From positions 1,488,001-1,552,000 of the forward strand of contig NZ_BMRB01000001.1 in NCBI RefSeq assembly GCF_014648415.1: DNA of 64,000 nt, written 5' to 3'. The stretch's first letter is position 1. Each line of letters begins with the position of its first letter. Under the pieces are notes generated by a model, which had not been told where the DNA came from, did no database searches, and saw only the letters and a program-made list of their open reading frames with translations. Shown here piece by piece: positions 19,718 to 30,948 of the stretch. Source of the stretch: Actinokineospora fastidiosa (GTDB lineage: Bacteria; Actinomycetota; Actinomycetes; Mycobacteriales; Pseudonocardiaceae). The position numbers and the translations under genes were made by a program.

Positions 19718-21291
19718 CGTACCTGGCCCAGGAGCCGCTGCCGGTGCCCGAGACCACCGCGATCGAGCCGCCGCCGGTCGGCGCGGTCTGGCCGATCCTG
19801 ATCATCCTCGCGGCGGCGTGCGCTGGCGTGCTGGTGGAGGCGTTCCTGCCCAAGCACCAGCGCTGGTCGACGCAGGTCGTGCTGACCCTGCTGGCCATCG
19901 TCGGCGCGGGCGCGGCCCTGGCGGGCTACATCGTCGACGCGCCGGAGGCCGGTGAGCTGGCCATGTACGGCACGCTCGCCGTCGACGGCCCGGCGCTGTT
20001 CCTGTGGGGCACGCTGCTGGCCCTGTCGGTGGGCGCGGTCCTGTTGATCGCCGACCGCTCGGTGGAGCCCGGCGGCGCCTTCGTGGCGACCGCCGCCATC
20101 CGCCCCGGGACGGTGCAGGACCGGGCGCAGGTCCAGTCGACCGGCATGCAGACCGAGGTCTTCCCGCTGACGCTGTTCGCGCTCGGCGGCATGATGATCT
20201 TCTGCGCGGCCAACGACCTGCTGACGATGTTCATCGCGCTGGAAGTGCTGTCGCTGCCGCTGTACCTGATGTGCGGCCTCGCCCGGCGCCGCCGCCTGCT
20301 CTCCCAGGAGGCGGCGGTCAAGTACTTCCTGCTCGGCGCGTTCGCCTCGGCGTTCTTCCTCTACGGCATCGCGCTGCTGTACGGCTACTCCGGCTCGGTG
20401 CGCCTCGCCGACATCGGCGCGGCCGCCGCGGGCACCGACCGCTCGGACACGCTGCTGTTCGCCGGGCTCGGCCTGCTGGTCGTCGGCCTGCTGTTCAAGG
20501 CGTCCGTCGGCCCGTTCCACACCTGGACCCCGGACGTCTACCAGGGCGCGCCGACCCCCGTCACCGCGTTCATGGCCGCGTGCACCAAGGTCGCCGCGTT
20601 CGGCGGCATCCTGCGGGTCCTGCAGGTGGCCTTCGAGTCGACCAGCTGGGAGTGGCGCGGCGTCCTGTGGGGCATCGCGATCATCTCGATGGTCGTCGGC
20701 GCGGTGCTGGGCCTGACCCAGACCGACGTGAAGCGGATGCTGGCCTACTCCTCGGTGGCGCACGCGGGCTTCCTGCTCATCGGGGCCATCGCGCTGACCG
20801 AGAAGGGCCTGTCGAGCACGCTGTTCTACCTGCTTACCTACGCCTTCACCACGCTGGCCGCGTTCGGCGTCGTCAGCCTGGTCCGCGGCCCGGACGGCGA
20901 GGCGACGCACCTGTCGCAGTGGGCGGGCCTGGCGAAGCGGTCGCCGCTGGTGGCGGGCGTGTTCACCTTCCTGCTGCTGGCCATGGCGGGCGTCCCGCTG
21001 ACCTCCGGCTTCGTCGGGAAGTTCGTGGTGTTCGAGGCCGCGCTCTCCGACGGGATGGCCCCGCTGGTCGTCATCGCCCTGGTCGCCTCGGCCGTGGCGG
21101 CGTTCTTCTACCTGCGGGTGATCGTGCTGATGTACTTCAGCGCCCCGGCGGAGGACGGCCCGACGGTCACCGTGCCCGGCGCCTTCACCACGGCGGCGAT
21201 CACCCTCGGCGTCATCGTCACCCTGCTGCTGGGCGTCGCCCCGGCGTTCGCCCTGGACTGGGCGGCGGGCGGCGCTTTCGCCATCCGGTAG
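19711..21291 (+). CDS. nuoN: NADH-quinone oxidoreductase subunit N
   Basis: A 526-residue antiporter-like subunit and the last Nuo gene. Markers are FIALEVLSLPLYLMCGLARR, KASVGPFHTWTPDVYQGAPTPVTAFMA and VKRMLAYSSVAHAGF. The GTG start lies within the end of nuoM. A strong hairpin 10 bp after the stop probably ends the operon transcript. Confidence 0.97.
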   Translation: MLTYLAQEPLPVPETTAIEPPPVGAVWPILIILAAACAGVLVEAFLPKHQRWSTQVVLTLLAIVGAGAALAGYIVDAPEAGELAMYGTLAVDGPALFLWGTLLALSVGAVLLIADRSVEPGGAFVATAAIRPGTVQDRAQVQSTGMQTEVFPLTLFALGGMMIFCAANDLLTMFIALEVLSLPLYLMCGLARRRRLLSQEAAVKYFLLGAFASAFFLYGIALLYGYSGSVRLADIGAAAAGTDRSDTLLFAGLGLLVVGLLFKASVGPFHTWTPDVYQGAPTPVTAFMAACTKVAAFGGILRVLQVAFESTSWEWRGVLWGIAIISMVVGAVLGLTQTDVKRMLAYSSVAHAGFLLIGAIALTEKGLSSTLFYLLTYAFTTLAAFGVVSLVRGPDGEATHLSQWAGLAKRSPLVAGVFTFLLLAMAGVPLTSGFVGKFVVFEAALSDGMAPLVVIALVASAVAAFFYLRVIVLMYFSAPAEDGPTVTVPGAFTTAAITLGVIVTLLLGVAPAFALDWAAGGAFAIR

Positions 21292-21301
21292 TTCCTGCGG
21301 T

Positions 21302-21344
21302 CGACGGACGGGCGCGGTCGGACATCGACCGCGCCCGTCCGTCG
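21302..21344 (+). terminator. Terminator after the nuo operon
   Basis: A perfect 19-bp GC-rich stem (5' arm CGACGGACGGGCGCGGTCG) closes a 5-nt loop, right after nuoN. There is no long T run, as is common in actinobacteria. Confidence 0.8.
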
Positions 21345-21414
21345 TGTCCGGCCATGACGCGCGCCACTCCCGTTGGCCTGAACCGGGTCAAGGCGGGCAA
21401 GTAGGCTCGCGGCT

Positions 21415-22419
21415 GTGTCTGCCACCGAGAACGTCCTGCCCGCGTCGTTGGGCTTGGAGAACGCGGACCCCGAGCTGACGGCCACCGTCGTCGACGGGCT
21501 CCGTCGGGTCGAGGACCTGCTGCGCAGCGCCGTGCACAGCGACGTCGAGTTCGTCGACGAGGCCGCGCTGCACCTGGTGCGGGCCGGTGGCAAGCGGTTC
21601 CGCCCGCTGTTCACGCTGGTGGCCGCGCAGTTCAACGCGGGCACCACCGACGAGGTCATCGCCGCGGCCGCGGCCGTGGAGCTCGTGCACCTGGCCACGC
21701 TGTACCACGACGACGTCATGGACGAGGCCACCATGCGCCGCGGGGACGCCAGCGCCAACGCGCGCTGGGACAACTCGGTGGCGATCCTGACCGGCGATTT
21801 CCTCTTCGCCCACGCGTCGATGCTGGTCGCCGACCTCGGGCCGCTGGCGACCCGGGTCATCGCCGAGACGATGCGCGAGCTGGTGACCGGGCAGATGCGC
21901 GAGACCGTCGGCCCGCGCGACGAGGACCCGATCGCGCACTACCTGTCGGTGATCGGGCAGAAGACCGGTTCGCTGATCGCGACCGCTGGCCGCTACGGCG
22001 CGATGTTCTCCGGCGCGGACGCCGCGCAGGTCGAGACCCTGCACCGGGTCGGCGAGATCATCGGCGCGGCGTTCCAGATCTCCGACGACGTCATCGACAT
22101 CGCCTCGCCCGCCGCCGAGTCCGGCAAGACGCCGGGCACCGACCTGCGCGAGGGCGTCCGGACGCTGCCGATGCTGTACGCGCTGGCCGAGGACCCCGAC
22201 CCGAGGCTGGCGAAGCTGCTCGCGGGCCCGATCACCGACGACGCCGCCGTCGAGGAGGCGCTGGGGCTGCTGCGCGTCTCGCCCGGCCTGGTCCGCGCCC
22301 GGCAGACCCTCGACGACTACACCGCGCGCGCCGACGCCGAACTGGCGACGCTGCCGGACTCCCCGGCCCGGGAAGCGCTGCACCTATTGACACGCTACGT
22401 GGTCGCACGAACGCACTGA
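21415..22419 (+). CDS. Polyprenyl diphosphate synthase (menaquinone side chain)
   Basis: A 334-residue all-helical trans-prenyltransferase that condenses isopentenyl diphosphate onto allylic diphosphates. The first aspartate-rich motif is DDVMDEATMRRG and the second is DDVIDIAS; GGKRFRPLF binds the substrate diphosphate. Homologues make hexa- to nonaprenyl diphosphate for menaquinone, and the position after nuoN with a MenJ-like gene before nuoA supports that role. The GTG start lies in a GC-rich leader without a clear ribosome-binding site. Product chain length cannot be read from the sequence. Confidence 0.9.
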   Translation: MSATENVLPASLGLENADPELTATVVDGLRRVEDLLRSAVHSDVEFVDEAALHLVRAGGKRFRPLFTLVAAQFNAGTTDEVIAAAAAVELVHLATLYHDDVMDEATMRRGDASANARWDNSVAILTGDFLFAHASMLVADLGPLATRVIAETMRELVTGQMRETVGPRDEDPIAHYLSVIGQKTGSLIATAGRYGAMFSGADAAQVETLHRVGEIIGAAFQISDDVIDIASPAAESGKTPGTDLREGVRTLPMLYALAEDPDPRLAKLLAGPITDDAAVEEALGLLRVSPGLVRARQTLDDYTARADAELATLPDSPAREALHLLTRYVVARTH

Positions 22420-22566
22420 GCGCTATAACGACGCTATCTCGGCGCGGTATCGGAATCCGTTCGCCGAAATGCGTGGCTCGCGCACGCCGGGAAAGGCGGC
22501 GCAGTAGCCTCTCCTAGTCGCTGAGCGGGCGGGCGCGCGGCTCGACCGGGAAGGAGAAGTGGCACG

Positions 22567-24918
22567 ATGCCGTTCTTCGGGCAGGTGTGGCTGTGGAGCC
22601 TCGCCGGTTTCCTGGTCGGCGCGCTCCTGTGCTGGGCGCTGGTGGCCCGACCCGCCCGACGGCGCGTCATCGAGCTGGAGGACAGCCTCGCCGACGCGCG
22701 CAGCCGCCGTTCCGAGCCGGTGTCCACCGCCTACCAGGCCGAGCGGCCCTACGACGAGTTCGACCCGGACGACTACCCGGCGACCAAGACCGCCGCGCCC
22801 GCGCTGCTGCCCGGTTTCGACCGGGGCGAGGACTCCCCGGCCGAGCGGCACGACGACCTCGACCGCGACGAGCCCGATCTGCTCGCCCCCGCCGAGGCCG
22901 CCGACGAGCCGGACGAGCCGCCCGCCGTCGCCGCCGTCGAGTCGACCCAGCTGATCGACACCCCGCCGGTCGCCCCGCACCCGCCGGTCGAGGCGCCCGC
23001 CGAGGTCGAGCCGGAGTGGATCCCGGTCGCCGAGCGCTTCGACGTCTCCCGCCTCGACGCGGACAGCCCCGACGACGAGCACCTCGTCGACGACCTCCCC
23101 GAGCCCGGCACGGGCACGATCTTCACCCAGCACACCACCCCGATCTCCGGCAGCCTGATCCGCGACCTCGACCAGGACTCCTCCCTGGTCGACGACCTCG
23201 ACGACGACATCGACCCCCACCGCGGCGCGCTCACCCCCGAGGACGAGCAGGAGTGGGCCGACCCCTCGACCCGCTATTTCCCCTCCGTGGGCGGCGAGGA
23301 CGACCCCGACGACCACCGCGCTTCCCGGGACTCGCGACACCGGGCCGAGGACACCGAAGCCCAGCACCGCGCCCCGGACACAGAGCACCGAGCACCCGAG
23401 ACCGAGGCGTTCCCCAAGCGCACTCCCGGCGATGCGCTCCCGAAGCGGACCACGGCCGACCCCCTCCCCAAGCGCGGCGCCGACGTCCACCCCACGCGCA
23501 GCACCCACGACGCCCTCCCGAAGCGCGCCGCTGCCGAGGCCGACTCCCTGCCCAAGCGCGCCGCTGCCGAGGCAGACGCCCTGCCCAAGCGCACCCCGGG
23601 CGATGCCGACGCGCTTCCCAAGCGCACCCCCGGCGACGCCGACGCCCTCCCGAAGCGGACCCCGGCAGGCGAGTCGACGACGTTCGCCCAGCGCCCGCCG
23701 ATGTTCACCCCGGCCACCGAGCCCGAGCGGGCAGGCTTCCCCGAGGGCGCGACCGAGCAGACGATCTACAGCCCTCCCGTCCGCCCGGACACCGACCGCG
23801 AGCAGTTCCCCGCCCGCCCCGGCGCCGAGTCGGAACAGACCCAGTACAGCCCGGCCGCCCGCCCCGACAGCGAGCCGTTCAGCCCCCCGGCCCGCCCAGG
23901 CGCCGAGGCCGAGCAGACCCAGTACAGCCCGGCCGCCCGCCCCGACACCGACCACGACCCGTTCGGCCAGGCCCGCCCCGGCTCCGACCAGTCGCCCCAC
24001 AGCCCCGCTGCCGAGCGTGACCGGTTCGGTCAGGCGCGTTCGGGTTCCGACCAGTCGTCCCACAGCGCCGCCGCGGAGCGCGACCCGTTCGGGCAAGCGC
24101 GTTCGGGTTCCGAGCAGGCGTCCCACAGCCTTGCCGCCGACCGTGACCCGTTCGGGCAGGCGCGCGCCGGGGCCGAGCAGGCCACCGCCGCCGAGCGGGA
24201 GGCGGGCGGACAGGGCCGTGCAGGCTCCGAGCCCACCGTCTACAGCCCCGCCGCCCGCCCCGACGGCGCGGCCGCGCACAGCCCGGAGGCGACCCGGCAC
24301 AGCCCCGCCGCGCGCGTGGACGCCGAGCCGGAGCCCACCATGTTCGCCCCCGTCGTGCGGCCGGACGCCGAGGCGGACCCGAGGGCGGGCAGGCACCAGA
24401 TGGAGCCCGAGCCCGCCGCCCAGCCCGCCGCGCCGCAGGCGGGCGCGCTGCCCAAGCGCGTGCCCAAGAAGCCCGGCGACCGGTTCCCGTTCGGCGTGCG
24501 CACCTCCACCCCGGAGCCCAAGCCCGCCCCGACGTCCGCGGCCACCGCCACCCGGGAGCCCGCCGCCGAGTCGGAGCCCGACCGCGTCCGCTCGCTGTTC
24601 GAGCCGGTCCGTCCGGCCGACGAGAGCGGGGCGGCCAAGGCGCCGGTGCCGCCGCCGAGCCGGGCGCGCCGCGGCCGGGCGTCGCAGGTGCTGCCCGGCG
24701 GCGTGGACACGTTCGTCCCGCCGGGCCCGTTCGGCCCCGGCTCGGCGATGCCGCTGCCCGGCGGCAACTCCCCGTCGAGCGAGTACCGGGTCAAGGCGAG
24801 CGTCACGGCGCTGCGGTACTGCTCCCCGGAATCGCCGAAATTCGACCGCACGGTCGCCGAGGTCTGGTTCCGCACGGTCGCCGACGCCGAGCGCGTCGGG
24901 TTCCGCCCGCTGGCTTGA
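22567..24918 (+). CDS. Membrane-anchored repeat-rich protein with C-terminal sunset-like domain
   Basis: A 783-residue protein. An N-terminal transmembrane helix (WSLAGFLVGALLCWALVA) and a short basic flank lead into about 650 residues of disordered acidic and repetitive sequence. Repeats include nine LPKR/FPKR units (often ALPKRTPGDAD), four FGQAR[SPA]G units and several YSP..RPD units. The last 55 residues form a compact domain (EYRVKASVTALRYC, SPKFDRTVAEVWFRT, DAERVGFRPLA) resembling the sunset domain of actinobacterial ArfC-type membrane proteins. The next gene carries the same domain. A ribosome-binding site (GGAAGGAGAAG) precedes the ATG. No catalytic residues are apparent; the function is unknown and a scaffold or envelope role is a guess. 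Confidence 0.8.
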   Translation: MPFFGQVWLWSLAGFLVGALLCWALVARPARRRVIELEDSLADARSRRSEPVSTAYQAERPYDEFDPDDYPATKTAAPALLPGFDRGEDSPAERHDDLDRDEPDLLAPAEAADEPDEPPAVAAVESTQLIDTPPVAPHPPVEAPAEVEPEWIPVAERFDVSRLDADSPDDEHLVDDLPEPGTGTIFTQHTTPISGSLIRDLDQDSSLVDDLDDDIDPHRGALTPEDEQEWADPSTRYFPSVGGEDDPDDHRASRDSRHRAEDTEAQHRAPDTEHRAPETEAFPKRTPGDALPKRTTADPLPKRGADVHPTRSTHDALPKRAAAEADSLPKRAAAEADALPKRTPGDADALPKRTPGDADALPKRTPAGESTTFAQRPPMFTPATEPERAGFPEGATEQTIYSPPVRPDTDREQFPARPGAESEQTQYSPAARPDSEPFSPPARPGAEAEQTQYSPAARPDTDHDPFGQARPGSDQSPHSPAAERDRFGQARSGSDQSSHSAAAERDPFGQARSGSEQASHSLAADRDPFGQARAGAEQATAAEREAGGQGRAGSEPTVYSPAARPDGAAAHSPEATRHSPAARVDAEPEPTMFAPVVRPDAEADPRAGRHQMEPEPAAQPAAPQAGALPKRVPKKPGDRFPFGVRTSTPEPKPAPTSAATATREPAAESEPDRVRSLFEPVRPADESGAAKAPVPPPSRARRGRASQVLPGGVDTFVPPGPFGPGSAMPLPGGNSPSSEYRVKASVTALRYCSPESPKFDRTVAEVWFRTVADAERVGFRPLA

Positions 24919-24994
24919 CCGGTCCGGCGCGTTCCCTCGGCTCGCGGTGATCGTTCCAGAGTGATAGAACGAGGACCGGGCTAGGAGGAATGTG

Positions 24995-25426
24995 GTGCGT
25001 CGACCCCTCGTGCTGTGTCTGCTGTCGTTCCTGCTCGGCGGCGTCGCCGTCTGGCTGTACCGGCGGCGCGGCTCCGCGGCCGACGCGCGCACCGTCGACG
25101 ACCCGCCGACCGGCCGCATCCCCAGGGCGACCACCGAGGGCAGGCTCACCGGCACCCTCGACGACCTGCTGAACGACGACGTCCTGATCGACCACAACGC
25201 CTACGACGAGCGCTGGGCCGCCGTCGAGATCGCCCCCGGCCCGCACCCCGGCTCCGCCTTCCCGCTCCCCGACGGCGGCGCCCCCTCCGACGAGTACACC
25301 GTCAAGGGCGTGGCGGACCGCTTCCACACCACCGAGTCCCCGCACTACCCCCGCGTCCGGGCCCAGCTGTGGTTCCGCAACCCCGCCGACGCCGAACGCG
25401 CGGGCCTGAGCCGCTGGGACGCCTGA
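24995..25426 (+). CDS. Small membrane-anchored protein with sunset-like domain
   Basis: A 143-residue protein with an N-terminal transmembrane anchor (LVLCLLSFLLGGVAVWLY) followed by RRR, a linker and a C-terminal domain (GSAFPLPDGGAPSDEYTVKG, SPHYPRVRAQLWFRNPADAERAGLSRW). That domain aligns with the end of the preceding large protein: GSA.PLP, EY.VK, ESP, WFR..ADAER.G. Only the repeat region is missing, so the two look like paralogues of unequal length. AGGAGGA precedes two consecutive GTG codons; the second has the better spacing. Function unknown. Confidence 0.8.
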   Translation: MRRPLVLCLLSFLLGGVAVWLYRRRGSAADARTVDDPPTGRIPRATTEGRLTGTLDDLLNDDVLIDHNAYDERWAAVEIAPGPHPGSAFPLPDGGAPSDEYTVKGVADRFHTTESPHYPRVRAQLWFRNPADAERAGLSRWDA

Positions 25427-25453
25427 GCCGCCAGGCCACCCCCGAGAACGGAA

Positions 25454-25486
25454 CCGGCCCCCATCCTCCACGAGGACGGGGGCCGG
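25454..25486. terminator. Bidirectional terminator between convergent genes
   Basis: A 14-bp stem (5' arm CCGGCCCCCATCCT, one mismatch) with a 5-nt loop lies between the small sunset-like gene and the converging korB end. Confidence 0.75.
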
Positions 25487-25499
25487 ACGTTTCCCGTGG

Positions 25500-26554
25500 T
25501 CAGCCGACGACGGTCCAGGTGTCCTTGCCGCGCAGCAGGGACTGCAGGTCGGTCGGCTTGGCCTCGCGGGCCTCGGCGACCTGCGCGCGGGCCAGGTCGT
25601 CGTAGGTCTCGCGCCGCACCGAGCGGAAGACGCCGGTGACGGTGTGGCTGAGGTCCTGGGTGGACAGCCGCGACAGGGCGAAGGCGTAGGACGGGTCGGT
25701 GGCGTGCGCGTCGTGCACGACGAGCGCGTCCTCGCCGACCTCCTCGACCTTGGCGACCTCCAGCGCGCCGAAGCCGGAGCGGACGACGCCGTACTCGCCC
25801 TCGGCGCCGAAGCGGATCGGCTTGCCGTGCTCCAGCGGGATGAGCCGCTGCTCGGCCTGGCCGGGCTCCTTGAGCACGTCGAACGCGCCGTCGTTGAAGA
25901 TCGGGCAGTTCTGGTAGATCTCCACCAGCGCCGACCCCCGGTGCTCGGCGGCCTGCCGCAGCACCTCGGTGAGGCCCTTGCGGTCGGAGTCGAGCGCGCG
26001 GCCGACGAAGGTGGCCTCCGCGCCGAGCGCCAGCGACACCGGGTTGAACGGGTAGTCCAGCGAGCCCATCGGGGTCGACTTGGTGACCTTGCCGGTCTCC
26101 GACGTCGGCGAGTACTGGCCCTTGGTGAGCCCGTAGATCCGGTTGTTGAACAGCAGGATCTTCAGGTTCACGTTGCGGCGCAGCGTGTGGATCAGGTGGT
26201 TGCCGCCGATGGAGAGCGCGTCGCCGTCACCGGTGACGACCCACACCGACAGGTCCGGCCGCGCGGTGGCCAGGCCGGTGGCGATGGCCGGGGCGCGCCC
26301 GTGGATCGAATGGATCCCGTAGGTGTTCATGTAGTACGGGAACCGCGACGAGCAGCCGATGCCGGAGACGAAGACGATGTTCTCCCGCTTGAGCCCGAGC
26401 GACGGGAGGAACGACTGCACGGCGTTGAGCACGACGTAGTCACCGCAGCCGGGGCACCAGCGCACTTCCTGGTCGGACTTGTAGTCCTTGGCCTTCTGCG
26501 GTTCGTCGGCTGCGGGCACGCCCGCAAGACCGGGCAGACCCAGGTCGATCGTGG

Positions 26555-26558
<4 letters not shown>
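25500..26558 (-). CDS. korB: 2-oxoacid:ferredoxin oxidoreductase, beta subunit
   Basis: A 352-residue subunit that binds thiamine diphosphate and a 4Fe-4S cluster. It acts with KorA to decarboxylate 2-oxoglutarate (or a related 2-oxoacid) to the acyl-CoA with reduction of ferredoxin. RWCPGCGDYVVL and GIGCSSRFPYY supply cluster and cofactor contacts; GDGDALSIGGNHLIHTLRRN with NNRIYGLTKGQYSPTS is the ThDP/Mg site. The GTG start (VTTIDLG) overlaps the korA stop by 4 bp, so the two are translationally coupled. In mycobacteria KorAB serves as an alternative TCA-cycle entry. Confidence 0.95.
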
Positions 26559-28450
<1,892 letters not shown>

Positions 28451-28580
28451 CGATTCCTCTCCTGCCCGACGCTCCTGGCCTCCCGCCGCGCGCCCGAGGG
28501 TAGTCCTGCCCGCTGGACGGCCGGTCAAGCGTGGCCAGCGCCGCCCACTATCCCGGTCCCACCTGATATGTACCTGATTT

Positions 28581-28603
28581 TACTGTAACCCCGGGTTACA
28601 GTA
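28581..28603. promoter_or_regulatory. 23-bp perfect palindrome upstream of korA, candidate operator
   Basis: Arms TACTGTAACC and GGTTACAGTA around CCG. It lies in the 188-bp gap between the end of the crotonase gene and the korA start, both on the minus strand. No T run follows on the minus strand, so an operator is more likely than a terminator. The dyad form suits a TetR- or GntR-type repressor, which I cannot identify here. Confidence 0.6.
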
Positions 28604-28638
28604 TCTCGGATGCCGGACGGTCCCATGTGTGGATTGTC

Positions 28639-29403
28639 TCAGCCCCGCTTGGTGATCCGCTCCTTCATGGCTGCCAGGAGTCGGGCGAATTCGGGGGTGT
28701 CCATGGACGCCACCTGCGCGATCAGCTCCGCGGCGATCGCGTCGTCGTGCGCGGACATCGCCGCGGTCGCGCGCAGCGTCCGCTTGGTGGACAGCACGAG
28801 ATCGCGGGGCGCAGCGGCCGCCGCCTCCGCCGCGCCGACCGCGGCGGCCACCGGGTCGTCGGCGACCTCGTGCGCCAGGCCGATCCGCTTGGCCTCCTCG
28901 GCGTCGGGGATGTGCCTGAGCAGCGTCATCGCCGTCGCGGCCTGCGGTCCGACCAGGCGCTGCAGCATCCAGGTCATGCCGCCGCCGGGGTGGATGCCCA
29001 GCTGCAGGAAGCGGGCGTCGAAGCGGGCCATCGGCCCGGCGATGCGCACGTCGGCGGCCAGCGCCAGGTTCAGCCCGGCTCCCACGGCGGCCCCGTTGAC
29101 CGCGGCGATGGTCGGCAGCGGCGACCGGGCGACGGCCAGGAAGCCCGCGTAGATGCGCTTGAGCCCCTCTTCCCTGGACTCGCCGAGCACGGTCAGGTCG
29201 GCGCCCGCGCAGAAGGCGGGCGGCGCGCCGGTGACCACGATTGCGTTGACAGCCGGGTCCTCGGCGCATCCGTCGACCAGGTCCGCCAGCTCCGCGGACA
29301 TCGCCAGCGTCAGCGCGTTGCGCCGGTCGGGGTCGTCCAGGGTGATGACGGCCACGCCGTCGCGGCGCTCCATCCGTACGGTCTTTCCCGCTGATTCCGC
29401 CAT
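28639..29403 (-). CDS. Crotonase-family protein lacking the hydratase glutamates
   Basis: A 254-residue enoyl-CoA hydratase/isomerase-fold protein. The oxyanion-hole segments are present: [12 protein letters not shown] and [18 protein letters not shown]. In enoyl-CoA hydratase the catalytic glutamates lie in the PE.LLG segment and at the start of the next helix. Here the matching stretches read [15 protein letters not shown] and [10 protein letters not shown], with no Glu in either place. The protein therefore probably catalyses another crotonase reaction or has lost hydration activity. Eleven bp separate it from the Lrp-type gene upstream on the same strand, so the two may be co-transcribed. 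Confidence 0.85.
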   Translation of the reverse strand: MAESAGKTVRMERRDGVAVITLDDPDRRNALTLAMSAELADLVDGCAEDPAVNAIVVTGAPPAFCAGADLTVLGESREEGLKRIYAGFLAVARSPLPTIAAVNGAAVGAGLNLALAADVRIAGPMARFDARFLQLGIHPGGGMTWMLQRLVGPQAATAMTLLRHIPDAEEAKRIGLAHEVADDPVAAAVGAAEAAAAAPRDLVLSTKRTLRATAAMSAHDDAIAAELIAQVASMDTPEFARLLAAMKERITKRG

Positions 29404-29414
29404 GTCCGGTGAAC

Positions 29415-29873
29415 CTACTGAGGTTCCGGCGCGGGCAGGCGTTCGAGGAGTGTGGAAAGCACCACGGTGGAGATGGTCCTGGACACCATGTCCACCGCGC
29501 GCAGCCGCTCCAGCGCGTCCTCGAGGTGGTGGATGTTCGCCGCGCGCAGGTGCACTATCGCGTCGGCCGCGCCGGAGACGGTGTAGGCGGCGACGACCTC
29601 GGGCAGCGGCTCCAGCCGCTGGCGGATGCGGTCGGGGGAGACGTTGCTGTCGCAGAACACCTCGACGAACGCCTCGGTGCCCCAGCCCAGCGCCTCCGGG
29701 TTGACCACCGCGGTGAACCCCTTCAGCACCCCGGCCTCCAGCAACCGGTCCACCCGCCGCTTCACGGCGGGCGCGGAGAGCGAGACCGCCTTGCCGATCT
29801 CGGCGTAGCTGGACCGCGCGTCCTTCACGAGCTGCGCAACGATCCGCTGATCAATGGCATCCATACGCAACAT
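29415..29873 (-). CDS. Lrp/AsnC-family transcriptional regulator
   Basis: A 152-residue regulator. The N-terminal winged helix-turn-helix ([41 protein letters not shown]) is followed by an RAM/ActR ligand-binding domain ([16 protein letters not shown]). It is transcribed divergently from the DDAH-like gene across 66 bp, so it probably controls that gene in response to an amino acid such as arginine or ornithine. A start three codons in (MDAIDQR) is equally possible. Confidence 0.9.
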   Translation of the reverse strand: MLRMDAIDQRIVAQLVKDARSSYAEIGKAVSLSAPAVKRRVDRLLEAGVLKGFTAVVNPEALGWGTEAFVEVFCDSNVSPDRIRQRLEPLPEVVAAYTVSGAADAIVHLRAANIHHLEDALERLRAVDMVSRTISTVVLSTLLERLPAPEPQ

Positions 29874-29889
29874 TATGTAGCTCTATCCG

Positions 29890-29905
29890 CAACGCAGCGA
29901 CGTTG
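29890..29905. promoter_or_regulatory. Candidate operator between the Lrp-type gene and the DDAH-like gene
   Basis: CAACG, six bases, CGTTG: a short dyad in the 66-bp divergent promoter region, where an Lrp-type regulator would be expected to bind. The dyad is short and could be chance. Confidence 0.3.
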
Positions 29906-29939
29906 TTCGCGGGTATACCTCGCCCATACATTTCGATCC

Positions 29940-30803
29940 ATGACCACTGCGTCCCCCCAGGTCGTCCTCTCGGTGGCCGAGCGCGTGCCCACCACCCGGC
30001 GCTACCTCATGTGCGAACCGCGGCACTTCACCGTCGAGTACGTGATCAACCCGTGGATGGACCCCAGCAAGCCGGTGGACACCGATCTGGCCATCGCGCA
30101 GTGGACAGCGCTCAAGTCGGTGTACGAGTCCCTCGGCCACACCGTCGAGACGATCGAGCCCGTGCCCGGCCTGCCCGACATGGTCTTCAGCGCCAACTCC
30201 GGCACCGTCATCGACGGCCGCGTGCTCGGCGCCCGCTTCCGCGCCGCCCAGCGCTCCGCCGAGGCCGACCACTACCGCCGCTGGTTCCTGGAGGCGGGCT
30301 ACCGCGACGTGACCATGCCGTCGCGGATCAACGAGGCCGAGGGCGACTTCGCCTGGACCGGCTCGCTCCTGCTGGCGGGCACCGGCTACCGCACCGACCC
30401 GGCCGCGCACGCCGAGGCCCAGGAGGTCCTCGGCGTCCCCGTGGTGTCGCTGCAGCTGGTCGACCCCCGCTACTACCACCTCGACGTCGCCCTGGTCGTC
30501 CTCTCCGAGGCCACCGCCACCCGACCCGCCCACATCGCGTACTACCCGGAGGCGTTCTCCGCAGGGACCCAGCGCGTCCTCGCCCGCCTCTTCCCCGACG
30601 CCATCCGCGCCACCGAGGCCGACGCCGCCTGCCTGGGCCTCAACGCCGTCTCCGACGGCCGCAACGTGGTGATCGCCCAGGAGTCCACCCACCTGATCAC
30701 CGAGCTCCAGGCCAACGGCTACACCGTCCTCCCCGTGGACATCTCGGAACTGCGCAAGTCCGGCGGCGGCCCCAAGTGCTGCACGATGGAACTGCGCGGC
30801 TGA
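29940..30803 (+). CDS. ddaH: Dimethylargininase / arginine-deiminase-related hydrolase
   Basis: A 287-residue member of the amidinotransferase/dimethylarginine dimethylaminohydrolase superfamily. Visible family features are MCEPRHFTVEYVINPWM near the N-terminus, DMVFSANSGTVI, EAEGDFAW, the active-site His in YYHLDVAL and a catalytic Cys near the C-terminus in GGGPKCCTMELRG (residue 280 or 281). Such enzymes release citrulline from arginine or methylarginines. The divergent Lrp-type regulator supports an arginine-linked role. The ATG is chosen as the first residue of the conserved part; a far longer in-frame extension runs antisense through the regulator and is rejected. Confidence 0.85.
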   Translation: MTTASPQVVLSVAERVPTTRRYLMCEPRHFTVEYVINPWMDPSKPVDTDLAIAQWTALKSVYESLGHTVETIEPVPGLPDMVFSANSGTVIDGRVLGARFRAAQRSAEADHYRRWFLEAGYRDVTMPSRINEAEGDFAWTGSLLLAGTGYRTDPAAHAEAQEVLGVPVVSLQLVDPRYYHLDVALVVLSEATATRPAHIAYYPEAFSAGTQRVLARLFPDAIRATEADAACLGLNAVSDGRNVVIAQESTHLITELQANGYTVLPVDISELRKSGGGPKCCTMELRG

Positions 30804-30816
30804 TCGACCCCGGACG

Positions 30817-30856
30817 GGAAAGCGGCTCCCGGTGATCGCCCTGGGAGCCGCTTTCC
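30817..30856 (+). terminator. Terminator after the DDAH-like gene
   Basis: A perfect 14-bp stem (GGAAAGCGGCTCCC and its complement) with a 12-nt loop starts 13 bp after the stop codon. Confidence 0.8.
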
Positions 30857-30948
30857 ATCAACCCCCCGGTCACCCCATCGGCTGGACTCGACCCGCTCCG
30901 CCGGGCGTCTGCGCTGGTGGGACGGGGTGCGCGGCCAGAATCGGGGCT

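Noticed and set aside
29409..30803. 464-residue version of the DDAH-like protein
   Set aside because: The extra N-terminal part is antisense to the Lrp-type gene and has no homology; conserved sequence begins just after the ATG used.
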